From Acidobacteriota bacterium (GTDB taxonomy: Bacteria > Acidobacteriota > Thermoanaerobaculia > Multivoradales > JAHEKO01), in assembly GCA_029861655.1 (NCBI GenBank), contig JAOTZA010000052.1, positions 1 to 13,336 of the forward strand: a stretch of DNA of 13,336 nucleotides, given 5' to 3'. Made by a program: the position numbers and the translations under genes. The notes below the pieces were generated by a model. That model saw only the letters and a program-made list of their open reading frames with translations, searched no databases and was not told the DNA's origin. Below, one piece after another: positions 1 through 6,587 of this stretch (position 1 is the stretch's first letter; each line of letters opens with the position of its first letter).

Positions 1-1
1 C

Positions 2-1642
2 GGCTTGCCGTACCCCCGAAGCGCCCTTCAGGTGTTCAAGCAGGTCTACGGTGGGTTTCTAGTCGAGGGACAGATCTACGACAAGCTGGTTCGCGGCTCG
101 GACGGACGCCTCTTTGTGGTGCTCGAGAACGGGGTGCCCGAGGAGGAAGCGCTCGCGCAGCGCTTCCTGGGCGGCGACATCCGAGTGACCTCACCGGTGG
201 GAGCGGCGGAGTCGGCGGTGGCGATCAGCCCGGCGAATCGCGATCTGGTGATCGCCGGGTCCAACGGACCCTCGGGCGGTCAGAAGATGCACTACTCGAT
301 CGACGGGGGAGCGAGTTGGAATGGCGCCGCCGCGCTTCCCTTGGGTGGCAGCTGTTGCGATCCGACGGTGGACTGGTCCTCGGACGGCAGCCTGGCCTAC
401 ACTGCGACTTTGGGTGGATGCGGCGGTGGCCCCTTGCTGTGCAACATCTGGCTCTATCGCTCGGGTGACAACGGCCAGACCTGGAACCATCTGGAAACTG
501 TTACTCCGGGCGATCCGCGTCGCGAGCTGACCAACTCGCAAGACAGCGACAAGGAGTATCTGCACGTCGACCGACACGCGGGCTCTGCCTACAAAGACAA
601 CGTTTATCTCACCTGGCACGACAACAATGTGATCCAGTTTGCGCGTTCGACCGACAGCGGCAACACCTGGTCGACCCAGGCTTTCTCGGCCGCTGCCGAC
701 AAGCTCGGCATCGGCAACGACCTGGCGTCGGATAAGAGCGGCAACGTCTATGTCTTCTGGCCGGCTTTCAACAGCCAGAAGATCTGGGTCGCCAAGTCAA
801 CCGACGGGGGCGTGAGCTTTGGCACGCCGGTGGAGGTGGCGACGACCCTGGGGAGTTTTATCTTCCCCATCCCGTCGATGGATCTCCGGGAGGTCTTTAT
901 CTATGTGTCGGCCGATGTGGATCTGACCGCCGGTCCATATGCCGAGAGGATCTATGTCGCGTGGACGGACTCGACGGCGGCGACGAACCCAGGGGTGCCG
1001 AGTGCGAATCACGCTCGCATCCAAGTCGCTCATTCAAGTGACGGCGGCGCCACCTGGAACGTCACGACGCCGCACGAGACCGCCGATGCCGCGACCGTCG
1101 ATCGGTGGCACCAGTGGTTGAAAGTCGGATCTGACGGCACCGTTCACGTGGTCTTCTACGATACCCGGCAAGCGTTACCGGGACGCGACGCGGTCGACAT
1201 GTACCACAGCTTATCGGCAGACGGCGGGGTGACCTGGACGACGCCAAACCGGTTGTCTACCGCTTCCTCGCCGTCTATCGCCGACAGCTTTGAATTCGGC
1301 GACTACAACGGGCTCGATGTTCGCCAGACGGATCTGATCGCCATCTTCACCGACAACCGCAACGAGGGGGGCCCACCCGGCGATTCGGTGGACGTCTACG
1401 CCACCGGGGTCCAAGGCTGCTTCTCCCAAGTCGAGTTGAACCTGCCGGTCCTTCCGCCGGAAACGGTGAATCACCCTCGTACGGAGGAGGCCTGCGATCG
1501 AATTAATGCGGGAGACGGAGGTTACGCGATCATTTTCCCAGGCAACGTGACCTTTGGAGCCGGTCTGGAGATCGTGCTCGAGAACGGTTTCGAAGTCCAG
1601 AACGGCGCGCTCTTTTCCGCCGAGATCGGCCCAGTGAATTGA
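2..1642 (+). CDS. Secreted six-Asp-box (BNR/sialidase-fold) protein, 5' partial
   Basis: The frame is open to the left edge and the first in-window start is only a TTG at 5, so the N-terminus and any signal peptide lie outside. Numbering from that TTG, six Asp-box motifs (S-x-D-x-G-x-x-W/F) are visible: SIDGGASW 98-105, SGDNGQTW 153-160, STDSGNTW 215-222, STDGGVSF 265-272, SSDGGATW 344-351 and SADGGVTW 404-411. They mark beta-propeller blades of the sialidase/BNR superfamily. Known families with this fold are exo-sialidases and many secreted carbohydrate-binding or unknown proteins; I cannot confirm a sialidase active site. Residues about 477-541 form a separate tail with a GLEIVLENGFEVQNGALFSA core, resembling the small beta-strand domain at the C-termini of other secreted proteins. 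The stop abuts the porin start, suggesting co-transcription. The role is probably extracellular or at the cell surface. Confidence 0.85.
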   Translation, partial: GLPYPRSALQVFKQVYGGFLVEGQIYDKLVRGSDGRLFVVLENGVPEEEALAQRFLGGDIRVTSPVGAAESAVAISPANRDLVIAGSNGPSGGQKMHYSIDGGASWNGAAALPLGGSCCDPTVDWSSDGSLAYTATLGGCGGGPLLCNIWLYRSGDNGQTWNHLETVTPGDPRRELTNSQDSDKEYLHVDRHAGSAYKDNVYLTWHDNNVIQFARSTDSGNTWSTQAFSAAADKLGIGNDLASDKSGNVYVFWPAFNSQKIWVAKSTDGGVSFGTPVEVATTLGSFIFPIPSMDLREVFIYVSADVDLTAGPYAERIYVAWTDSTAATNPGVPSANHARIQVAHSSDGGATWNVTTPHETADAATVDRWHQWLKVGSDGTVHVVFYDTRQALPGRDAVDMYHSLSADGGVTWTTPNRLSTASSPSIADSFEFGDYNGLDVRQTDLIAIFTDNRNEGGPPGDSVDVYATGVQGCFSQVELNLPVLPPETVNHPRTEEACDRINAGDGGYAIIFPGNVTFGAGLEIVLENGFEVQNGALFSAEIGPVN

Positions 1643-1650
1643 GAGACCAG

Positions 1651-2820
1651 GTGCGCGCGAGTCGATGGATTGGTTTGTTTGGGGCAACCGGCTTGGTGCT
1701 GGGAATATGCAGCCCCGCTTCAGCGGGCGTCGTTGTCTACGAAGAAGGCGACAAGAAGATCGAGATCGGGGCTCGTATCCAGCTCCAGTATCTCTACACG
1801 GATCCGAGCAGCAGCGACGCCGAGGATGAGATTTTCTTCCGCCGTCTGCGGCCCTACATCGCCGGCACCGTGTCCGAGAAGTGGTGGGGCAAGATCCAGT
1901 TCGACTTTGGGAAGTCGCTCGATGAGAACGAGGTCGCGGTCAAGGACGCCTATGTGCAATACAAGGGCTGGGAGAAGATGACCCTGACGATTGGCAACTC
2001 GAAGACACCCTTCTCTAGAGAGTTTCTGACCTCATCCAAACGCCAGCAGACTGTCGAGCGCGGGTTTGTGGGAGATCACAACTTCGGGACGCCGGACTGC
2101 CAGCTGGGTCTCAAGCTCGAGGGCCAGAATGATTCGAAGAAACTGACCTGGGCGGTCGCCGCGGGTGCCGAGCAGCACGATCCCGATATTCGGCGGATGG
2201 ACTTCGACTCGCCGGCGAACAACGCCGAGGATTGGAACCAGGGCCTGGTGGTCGCGGGACGGCTTGATTTCCACCCCCAGGGCTTCGTCAAGTTCGACCA
2301 GGGCGACTTCCACAGCGACGAGGTCAAGTACAGCTTCAGTCTGGCGGCCTTTTCGTGGTCGAACGACGGCGACAACAACACCCGTACCGACCCGGCCACG
2401 GGTCTGAGCACCAGCGGCTCCAAGGCCGACCTGGACAGTGCTGAGGGCCTCGAGGTGAGTGCCGGTCTGCGCGGGCGGGGTGTGTCGGTCGACGCCGAGT
2501 ACCACTTGATCTCGGGTGACACGGTGGACCCGACGCTTACCGGCGGTCTCTACAAGAACGGTACGACCGATCTCGACAAGTTCCAGATCGAGGGCGGTTA
2601 TATGTTCAAAGAGAGCCCGTTCGAGTTCGTCGGTAAGTGGGAGATGCTCGACGCCGATAACTACCAGGACGCCTGGGAGGCGACCGAGGTGGGGGTCAAC
2701 TACTTCTGGAACGGGCACAAGGTCAAGGTCCAGCTCACCTATCGCATGGGAGAGAATGTCTTTGGCGTCCGCGGCGACGACCGGGACAACATCTTTCTGC
2801 AGTGGCAGTTCGTCTTCTAG
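1651..2820 (+). CDS. OprO/OprP-type phosphate-selective porin family protein
   Basis: This is an outer-membrane channel of the porin O/P family, about 389 residues. The N-terminus is a signal peptide: VRASR, a hydrophobic stretch GLFGATGLVLGI, then cleavage after PASA before GVVV. Next comes the family pattern: IGARIQLQY, a block FFRRLRPYIAGT, DFGKSLDENEVAVKDAYVQY, and PFSREFLTSSKRQQTVERG, followed by alternating strands and a terminal Phe (LQWQFVF) as expected for BAM-dependent insertion. I chose GTG at 1651 because GAGAG at 1641-1645 is a fair ribosome binding site. A TTG at 1639 overlaps the upstream stop (TTGA) and is the alternative, adding four residues. Members of this family pass phosphate, polyphosphate or other anions, but substrate cannot be read from sequence. 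A 12-bp palindrome (ACTCCCGGGAGT, 2821-2832) follows the stop. Confidence 0.88.
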   Translation: MRASRWIGLFGATGLVLGICSPASAGVVVYEEGDKKIEIGARIQLQYLYTDPSSSDAEDEIFFRRLRPYIAGTVSEKWWGKIQFDFGKSLDENEVAVKDAYVQYKGWEKMTLTIGNSKTPFSREFLTSSKRQQTVERGFVGDHNFGTPDCQLGLKLEGQNDSKKLTWAVAAGAEQHDPDIRRMDFDSPANNAEDWNQGLVVAGRLDFHPQGFVKFDQGDFHSDEVKYSFSLAAFSWSNDGDNNTRTDPATGLSTSGSKADLDSAEGLEVSAGLRGRGVSVDAEYHLISGDTVDPTLTGGLYKNGTTDLDKFQIEGGYMFKESPFEFVGKWEMLDADNYQDAWEATEVGVNYFWNGHKVKVQLTYRMGENVFGVRGDDRDNIFLQWQFVF

Positions 2821-2844
2821 ACTCCCGGGAGTTTCGGCAGACAG

Positions 2845-2866
2845 TGTCAATACATCTGTATTGACA
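2845..2866. promoter_or_regulatory. 22-bp palindromic operator upstream of the RHH/nucleotidyltransferase module
   Basis: Two perfect 10-bp arms (TGTCAATACA at 2845-2854 and its reverse complement at 2857-2866) flank a 2-bp centre, 33 bp before the ATG at 2899. No T-tract follows, so it does not look like a terminator. The right arm ends in TTGACA, a perfect -35 box, so a repressor bound here would block RNA polymerase. RHH antitoxins typically bind such palindromes to repress their own operon, so the downstream product is the likely ligand (inference). Confidence 0.7.
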
Positions 2867-2890
2867 ACGAGGCGTTGTGCCGTCTAAGCT
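2861..2890 (+). promoter_or_regulatory. Candidate sigma-70 promoter of the RHH/nucleotidyltransferase operon
   Basis: The -35 box TTGACA (2861-2866) is a full consensus match. An 18-bp spacer leads to TAAGCT (2885-2890), a weak -10 with three of six matches. Transcription would begin almost at the ATG at 2899. GAAGG at 2891-2895 could act as a close ribosome binding site if the start lies further upstream. The -35 lies in the right arm of the palindrome at 2845-2866. The weak -10 is the main doubt. Confidence 0.4.
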
Positions 2891-2898
2891 GAAGGCCC

Positions 2899-3390
2899 AT
2901 GAGCCGGAAGTCAGATTACCTGCAGATTCGCCTATCTCGACAACAGAAGGCGGCGCTACGGCGCGCCGCGCGGCGCGCCGGACAGGGTATGTCGGCCTAC
3001 GTCCTGGCACGCCTGCTGCCGGAGGCCCGTCTCCGCTTTAGTGCGCTGGTTCAGGCGGTGGGCAACGACAAGGAGCGCAGCTACGCGCTGGCCGAGCTCA
3101 ACGATCTGCTAACGGGTCTCGCGCCGGGTGAGTTCCTAGAAACGGTCGAGGCTTCACCGCCACAAGAGCTCTCCCCCTACCGACAGAACTACGTCGCGGC
3201 GATGGTCGAGCAATCGGCCAACCGGAAAGGCGTGGCTCCCCCCGCATGGGTTGCCGACGTGAAACCCTTGGAGGAGCCTCGTTTTGTCGAGCCTCTTGCC
3301 GGGCTGCGCTTACACCTGCTCGCTTCGGCACCCGTGCCGTTTCGGCGGCGCAATATCTTTATCGACTCGGCGGTTGGCGATCGCGTCTGA
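2899..3390 (+). CDS. RHH-type DNA-binding protein, putative antitoxin of the nucleotidyltransferase module
   Basis: 163 residues. Residues about 6-40 (YLQIRLSRQQKAALRRAARR, then GMSAYVLARLLP) fit a ribbon-helix-helix fold: a short beta strand followed by two basic helices. The middle is helical and uncharacterised. The C-terminus has a distinct block: PPAWV at 114-118, LEEPRF at 124-129, then SAPVPFRRRNIFID at 143-156. I have the impression of similar C-terminal blocks in other unnamed proteins encoded next to nucleotidyltransferases, but this needs a search. The stop is 15 bp before the nucleotidyltransferase start, so they form one operon. The palindrome over the -35 box supports autorepression. 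The antitoxin role is inferred from the DNA-binding N-terminus and from gene order; no toxicity evidence is visible. Start ATG 2899 has GAAGG just upstream. Confidence 0.7.
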   Translation: MSRKSDYLQIRLSRQQKAALRRAARRAGQGMSAYVLARLLPEARLRFSALVQAVGNDKERSYALAELNDLLTGLAPGEFLETVEASPPQELSPYRQNYVAAMVEQSANRKGVAPPAWVADVKPLEEPRFVEPLAGLRLHLLASAPVPFRRRNIFIDSAVGDRV

Positions 3391-3405
3391 CTCCCGGTTC
3401 AACCC

Positions 3406-3933
3406 ATGACGCGACTGACGAAGACGGACATTCGCCGCCTACTCGAGCTGCTCGACGCGGAATTGGCCGCGGTCGATGAAACCGGGGAGTTGTACCTCGT
3501 CGGCGGCGCGGTGATGTGTCTCGTATTCAACGCACGAGAGGCCACGCGGGACGTCGACGCCTTCTTCAAACCGACGAAACGGATACGCCAGGCGGCGGCT
3601 CGCGTCGCTGCAAAGGCCAATGTGCCCGACACCTGGCTCAACGACGCCGTAAAGGGGTTTCTGAGCCCTCACGGCGAATTCGACTCCTACCTGGAGCTTC
3701 CGAATCTGCGAGTGTACGTCGCCGAGCCGCACTATCTGCTGGCGATGAAATGCGCCGCCATGCGTCTTGGTGAAGAGTTCCACGACCTCGACGACGTGCG
3801 GTATCTGCTGCGCTATCTGAACATCGAGCGCGTGGAAGACGCGCTCGCTATCGTGACCCGATACTTCGACGAGGAGCAGCTCCACGCCAAGACACGCTTG
3901 GCTCTAGAGGGGCTGCTGCCTGGTCGCCCTTAG
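3406..3933 (+). CDS. DUF6036-type nucleotidyltransferase, putative toxin
   Basis: 175 residues of the minimal nucleotidyltransferase fold. The nucleotide-binding turn is LVGGAVM (residues 31-37), followed by the metal-binding pair D49-V-D51 in ATRDVDAFF; this GG-x(n)-D-x-D arrangement is the family signature. The rest fits DUF6036/AbiEii-like proteins: EPHYLLAMKCAAMR at 107-120 and HDLDDVRYLLRYL at 126-138. Such enzymes can transfer nucleotides to tRNA or to protein, as shown for AbiEii/MenT-type toxins; the substrate of this subfamily is not known to me. It follows its RHH partner by 15 bp and probably depends on the same promoter. It shares the fold but little sequence with the second nucleotidyltransferase at 6732-7316, so they are separate acquisitions and not a local duplication. 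Start ATG 3406 is the first in frame. Confidence 0.82.
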   Translation: MTRLTKTDIRRLLELLDAELAAVDETGELYLVGGAVMCLVFNAREATRDVDAFFKPTKRIRQAAARVAAKANVPDTWLNDAVKGFLSPHGEFDSYLELPNLRVYVAEPHYLLAMKCAAMRLGEEFHDLDDVRYLLRYLNIERVEDALAIVTRYFDEEQLHAKTRLALEGLLPGRP

Positions 3934-4009
3934 TCCGGTGCTCAGAGGCTCTACTCGTCGGTCTCTTTACCATGGATCTCGGCAAGGACGGGATCGCGGT
4001 TTTGTCTTA

Positions 4010-4037
4010 GTATGATTTATTGTATGATCGATCATAC
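4010..4037. promoter_or_regulatory. mazE-like operator: three GTATGAT half-sites including a 16-bp palindrome
   Basis: GTATGATC/GATCATAC forms a perfect 16-bp palindrome at 4022-4037, ending 4 bp before the chosen antitoxin ATG. A third GTATGAT copy lies at 4010-4016, exactly 12 bp before the first palindrome half. RHH antitoxins bind tandem or inverted short half-sites as multiple dimers, so this is a strong autoregulation candidate. TATGAT at 4023-4028 matches five of six -10 bases, with TTGTCT at 4002-4007 as a 15-bp-spaced -35. The message would then be almost leaderless, which agrees with the lack of a Shine-Dalgarno. Confidence 0.65.
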
Positions 4038-4041
4038 TGTT

Positions 4042-4341
4042 ATGCCGAAAGCACGCATCACCGTCACTCTGCCCCACGACATCGTGAGCGACATCGATCG
4101 GCGGGAGAGGAACCGGAGCCGGTTCATTCTCGAGGCCGTCGAGCACGAGCTCGAGAACCGGCGCCGCCAGGAGCTGCTCGCGTCGGTCGAGAACCCCCAT
4201 CAACAAAGCGAGGAGATCGCAGAGGCCGGCCTCAAGGAGTGGGGCGATTGGGCCGACGACGAAGACGAAGATCTGCTCGATGCCGAGGCCGGGAGGTCTG
4301 TTCGCTGGTCTCCCGGCCGGGGTTGGGCCGAGACGGACTAG
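4042..4341 (+). CDS. MazE-like ribbon-helix-helix antitoxin
   Basis: 99 residues from ATG 4042. The N-terminus PKARITVTLPHDIVSDIDRR followed by NRSRFILEAVEHELENRR is a clear RHH domain: a beta strand ITVTLP, a helix, then a turn with NRSRF and a second helix. The C-terminal half is acidic (WADDEDEDLLDAEAG), as expected for the segment that wraps and masks a MazF toxin. Earlier in-frame ATGs at 4012 and 4024 fall inside the operator repeats and would add MIYCMIDHTV, which is not RHH-like, so I rejected them. The stop TAG at 4339-4341 lies 2 bp before the toxin TTG start at 4344, indicating translational coupling and joint expression. Confidence 0.85.
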   Translation: MPKARITVTLPHDIVSDIDRRERNRSRFILEAVEHELENRRRQELLASVENPHQQSEEIAEAGLKEWGDWADDEDEDLLDAEAGRSVRWSPGRGWAETD

Positions 4342-4343
4342 TA

Positions 4344-4685
4344 TTGCTCGATCGAGGCACCGTTGTGCTGGTCAGTCTCGATCCCACGCGTGGACACGAG
4401 CAACGTGGAGTGCAACCTTGCATCATCGTGAGTGATCCCGACGTGACCGAAGACCAGCGCTACCCGCTCCTCTGCGTAGTTCCGCTCTCCGGCAGATCCG
4501 GGCGGGGTGCCCTCTATCCAGCGCTTGCTCCGGGCGCCAGCGGCCTGCGAAAGCCCTCCTTCGCGTTGTTGGATCAGGTGCGCACGGTCGACAAGCGACG
4601 GGTTCTCAAGGTGTTCGGCAAGATCGCGGCCGGCGAACTGGACACCGTCGACGACGGGCTCAAGCTGCTTCTGGGGTTGTCGTAG
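4344..4685 (+). CDS. MazF/PemK-family endoribonuclease toxin, catalytic Arg possibly lost
   Basis: 113 residues from TTG 4344. The frame is open further upstream, but that part is only the shadow of the antitoxin; the family begins at LLDRGTVVLVSLDPTRGHEQ. TTG 4323 is an alternative start overlapping the antitoxin by 19 bp. MazF enzymes cut mRNA or rRNA at short sequence motifs. The block after EQ normally reads G-x-R-P, where Arg is catalytic (R25 in B. subtilis MazF). Here it reads RGVQP, with Q24 encoded by CAA, one transition from CGA. The second catalytic Thr position appears as S49 in VVPLSGRSG. The rest, including KPSFALLDQVRTVDKRRVLKV and the C-terminal helix, is intact. The toxin may therefore be weakened or inactive (inference). 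Confidence 0.85.
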   Translation: MLDRGTVVLVSLDPTRGHEQRGVQPCIIVSDPDVTEDQRYPLLCVVPLSGRSGRGALYPALAPGASGLRKPSFALLDQVRTVDKRRVLKVFGKIAAGELDTVDDGLKLLLGLS

Positions 4686-4700
4686 GCGCTCCGAGCGTTG

Positions 4701-4786
4701 AAATGCGGTGACAGGCTACTCATTTCCGGTCGGCTAAGCGTGTCGGCGCTCCAGGTTTGGGAATTGAGTAGCCTGTCACCGCATTT
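4701..4786. repeat. 86-bp REP/MITE-like hairpin element
   Basis: Two 27-nt arms, 4701-4727 and 4760-4786, are reverse complements with a single mismatch and are separated by 32 nt. The outer arm sequence AAATGCGGTGACAGGCTACT is unusually long and well kept for a terminator and no T-tract follows. The G-G-T-G-A-C-A-G-G-C-T-A-C-T core resembles the dispersed palindromes linked to REP-associated (IS200-like Y1) transposases in other bacteria; that likeness is from memory. No transposase is encoded here, so it would be a non-autonomous copy. It starts 16 bp after the mazF stop and ends 36 bp before the stop of the converging DUF3313 gene, so it could also stop transcription from both sides. Confidence 0.7.
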
Positions 4787-4821
4787 ACTCCGGTTCGGCG
4801 TTCCGTCGAGCCGACGGTTCC

Positions 4822-5529
4822 CTATTCGACCGGTGTCTTGCCGTGGATCTCGTCGAGGCGCTGTCGCAGTAACCTGGCCCACTTGGACAGCGCGCGCTGG
4901 GCTTCGGTTGAGTTATTGACCCGGGTGGAGTGTTGGAAGGTCATGCTGTCCCGGCCGGCCTGGCGATCGATGGCTCGCGCCAGAATCTCGCCGCTCACCG
5001 AGTCGTAGAGCTCGATATAGAGGGTGGCTGCGCCGGCCGAGCTGGTGTACACGCGGCTCCTGGCCGGGCGATCCACATCGGGCGCGGTGAAGTCGAGATC
5101 GATGATCGCGGGCCTCAGTAGCAGAACGTCGTCGTCGGCCTTGCGGACTACCGGGTATCCATCACCGGCGGCGAGTGTTCCTTCAAACACCTCACGGAAC
5201 AGTTTCGCCATGCGGGTCTTGATCTCTTCCATGTCCTTCTTCGAGACCCGGAAGAGAGTTGTGCCGCCCCGGTGGTCGCGCTCCCAGCCCTTCTTGAAGG
5301 CGACATACGGCTCGAGAATCATCACCCGTTCATAGATCGAGAAGTCCGCTTCCGGTTTGACGTAGGCGAGCGCTACTTCGCTTCCCGGAACGAGGTGCAG
5401 CCCGTCGTGGGTCACCTCGACGGGTTTCTCCTTTTTAGCTCCGGCGGTTTGGGCCAGGGCCAGGGTGAGCACAAACGCTGCGAAGGCGAAAGCGATCGTT
5501 CTGCTCTTGGCTTTGTCACGAGTCATCAT
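4822..5529 (-). CDS. DUF3313-family exported protein
   Basis: 235 residues from ATG 5529, chosen because AGGAGGG lies about 7 bp upstream; the frame is open further to 5631 but without family-like sequence. The N-terminus MMTRDKAKSRTIAFAFAAFVLTLALA is a Sec signal peptide with likely cleavage after TAGA. There is no lipobox Cys, although many relatives are lipoproteins. The mature part carries the DUF3313 pattern: EADFSIYERVMILEPYVAF, then KGWERDHR, VSKKDMEEIKTRMAKLF, LLLRPAIIDLDFTAPD and GAATLYIELYDSVSGEILAR. The family is periplasmic or outer-membrane associated and has no assigned reaction. Its start is 20 bp after the stop of the upstream hypothetical gene, so the two are co-transcribed. 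Confidence 0.82.
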   Translation of the reverse strand: MMTRDKAKSRTIAFAFAAFVLTLALAQTAGAKKEKPVEVTHDGLHLVPGSEVALAYVKPEADFSIYERVMILEPYVAFKKGWERDHRGGTTLFRVSKKDMEEIKTRMAKLFREVFEGTLAAGDGYPVVRKADDDVLLLRPAIIDLDFTAPDVDRPARSRVYTSSAGAATLYIELYDSVSGEILARAIDRQAGRDSMTFQHSTRVNNSTEAQRALSKWARLLRQRLDEIHGKTPVE

Positions 5530-5549
5530 CTTGGTTCCCTCCTGTGTAG

Positions 5550-6539
5550 CTAGTCGGCACCGTCTTCCGTAGTCGTTGCCGCGACGTTCTCCTTGACAAC
5601 CCACCCTCGCTGCTCGAGCTCGAGTCGGCAACGCTCGGAGACACCGCCGCGAAACCAGAGCTCCCTGGAATCGATCTCCAGATCGGCTCCGACCTCGCCG
5701 AACGGCCCATCGGCGGCGGCGGCGATCTCCTCGGTCCAGGAGATGAAGTCCGAAGGTACCTGAAAGATCAAGCGACGATCGGTGGTCAGGGCGGCCGGGA
5801 GACCCGTTCCCCCCAACAGCCTTGCCACGACGGCAGAGCTTCCTTGAAAAGTTTCGAGCATCCGCACCGCGTCGACAAAGAACAAAGCCTCCTCAGAGGA
5901 TTCGACCTCGGTGGCCTGCTGGACCGCGATCTCGAACCCGGCAACGGTCTTCAGCTCGGTGAGTGCGCCGATCAGATAGGTCTGAAGCGTCGGGCTATAC
6001 CAGGGACTCGCGAAGAGCTCCTCCACCATCTCGGGGCTTACGCCGGCCGCGGTCAGGGTCTTGATGTTCTGCTCACGAAGCTCACGCGGGTCCATGCGCC
6101 AGACCAGGTTGTTGAGATCCTCGACGGCACCCACTCCCGGGATGCGAGGGATCGGCGCCAGCTTCACCGTGAAACCGCCGGCAGCGTCCACCTTGGCGAC
6201 TTTCTTGATCTCACCGAGAAGAGCTTCGTTCGAAGTGTAGGGGTCGATGCCGAGCTTCTCGGCCCAGAGGCGCTCCGCCCGGGTGGCGCCAAAGTACTTC
6301 TTGCCGTACTTGGTTCCCGCCTCCGCGCTTTCCTTGGCCAGCCCCTTCTTCTCGGCGCCTGCCTCGTCTCCATCCTCCCCTTCGCCGGAGTCATCCGTGC
6401 TCAACTCCTTGACGGTGTCGACTCCCTCATCGACATCCCGCTTGACCCGTTTGAACATCCGCTTCACCCCACCCGGAACCCCCTTGACGGTGGCCACCGG
6501 GTGCGTTGCGAGGTCCCCGACCGCCGTCACTTGACTCAT
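5550..6539 (-). CDS. Conserved hypothetical protein, apparently 5'-truncated
   Basis: 329 residues if read from ATG 6539. The frame is open to 6725, but family-like sequence appears to start only near 6581 (LSKVFVDALGRAAMSQV); the residues upstream of that look like noise and overlap another fragment. Recognisable blocks are HPVATVKGVPGGVKRMF, then an acidic low-complexity linker (DSGEGEDGDEAGAEKK), a basic block KYGKKYFGATRAERLWAEKLGIDPYTSNEALL, AAGGFTVKLAPIPRIP, and a C-terminal GGVSERCRLELEQRGW. From memory, related proteins have a signal peptide and roughly a hundred further N-terminal residues, absent here. No function is known to me. The gene precedes DUF3313 by 20 bp. The strand choice rests on these blocks; the 288-codon frame on the other strand (5844-6710) looks like a shadow except for its last 40 codons. 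Confidence 0.65.
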   Translation of the reverse strand: MSQVTAVGDLATHPVATVKGVPGGVKRMFKRVKRDVDEGVDTVKELSTDDSGEGEDGDEAGAEKKGLAKESAEAGTKYGKKYFGATRAERLWAEKLGIDPYTSNEALLGEIKKVAKVDAAGGFTVKLAPIPRIPGVGAVEDLNNLVWRMDPRELREQNIKTLTAAGVSPEMVEELFASPWYSPTLQTYLIGALTELKTVAGFEIAVQQATEVESSEEALFFVDAVRMLETFQGSSAVVARLLGGTGLPAALTTDRRLIFQVPSDFISWTEEIAAAADGPFGEVGADLEIDSRELWFRGGVSERCRLELEQRGWVVKENVAATTTEDGAD

Positions 6540-6587
6540 CGCGGCCCTACCGAGAGCGTCCACGAACACCTTGCTCAAGGCACCGCG

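Noticed and set aside
2821..2832. ACTCCCGGGAGT as terminator of the porin gene
   Set aside because: The palindrome has almost no loop and only a short T run after it; too weak to call.
2032..2850. 272-codon - strand frame opposite the porin
   Set aside because: Shadow of the porin reading frame in GC-rich DNA, with no recognisable motif.
4020..4343. N-terminal extension of the MazF frame
   Set aside because: It is the out-of-frame reading of the antitoxin gene (Arg/His/Pro-rich) and precedes the normal family start.
4574..4882. 102-codon - strand frame over the hairpin element
   Set aside because: It consists mostly of the two hairpin arms and mazF antisense, with no protein-like pattern.
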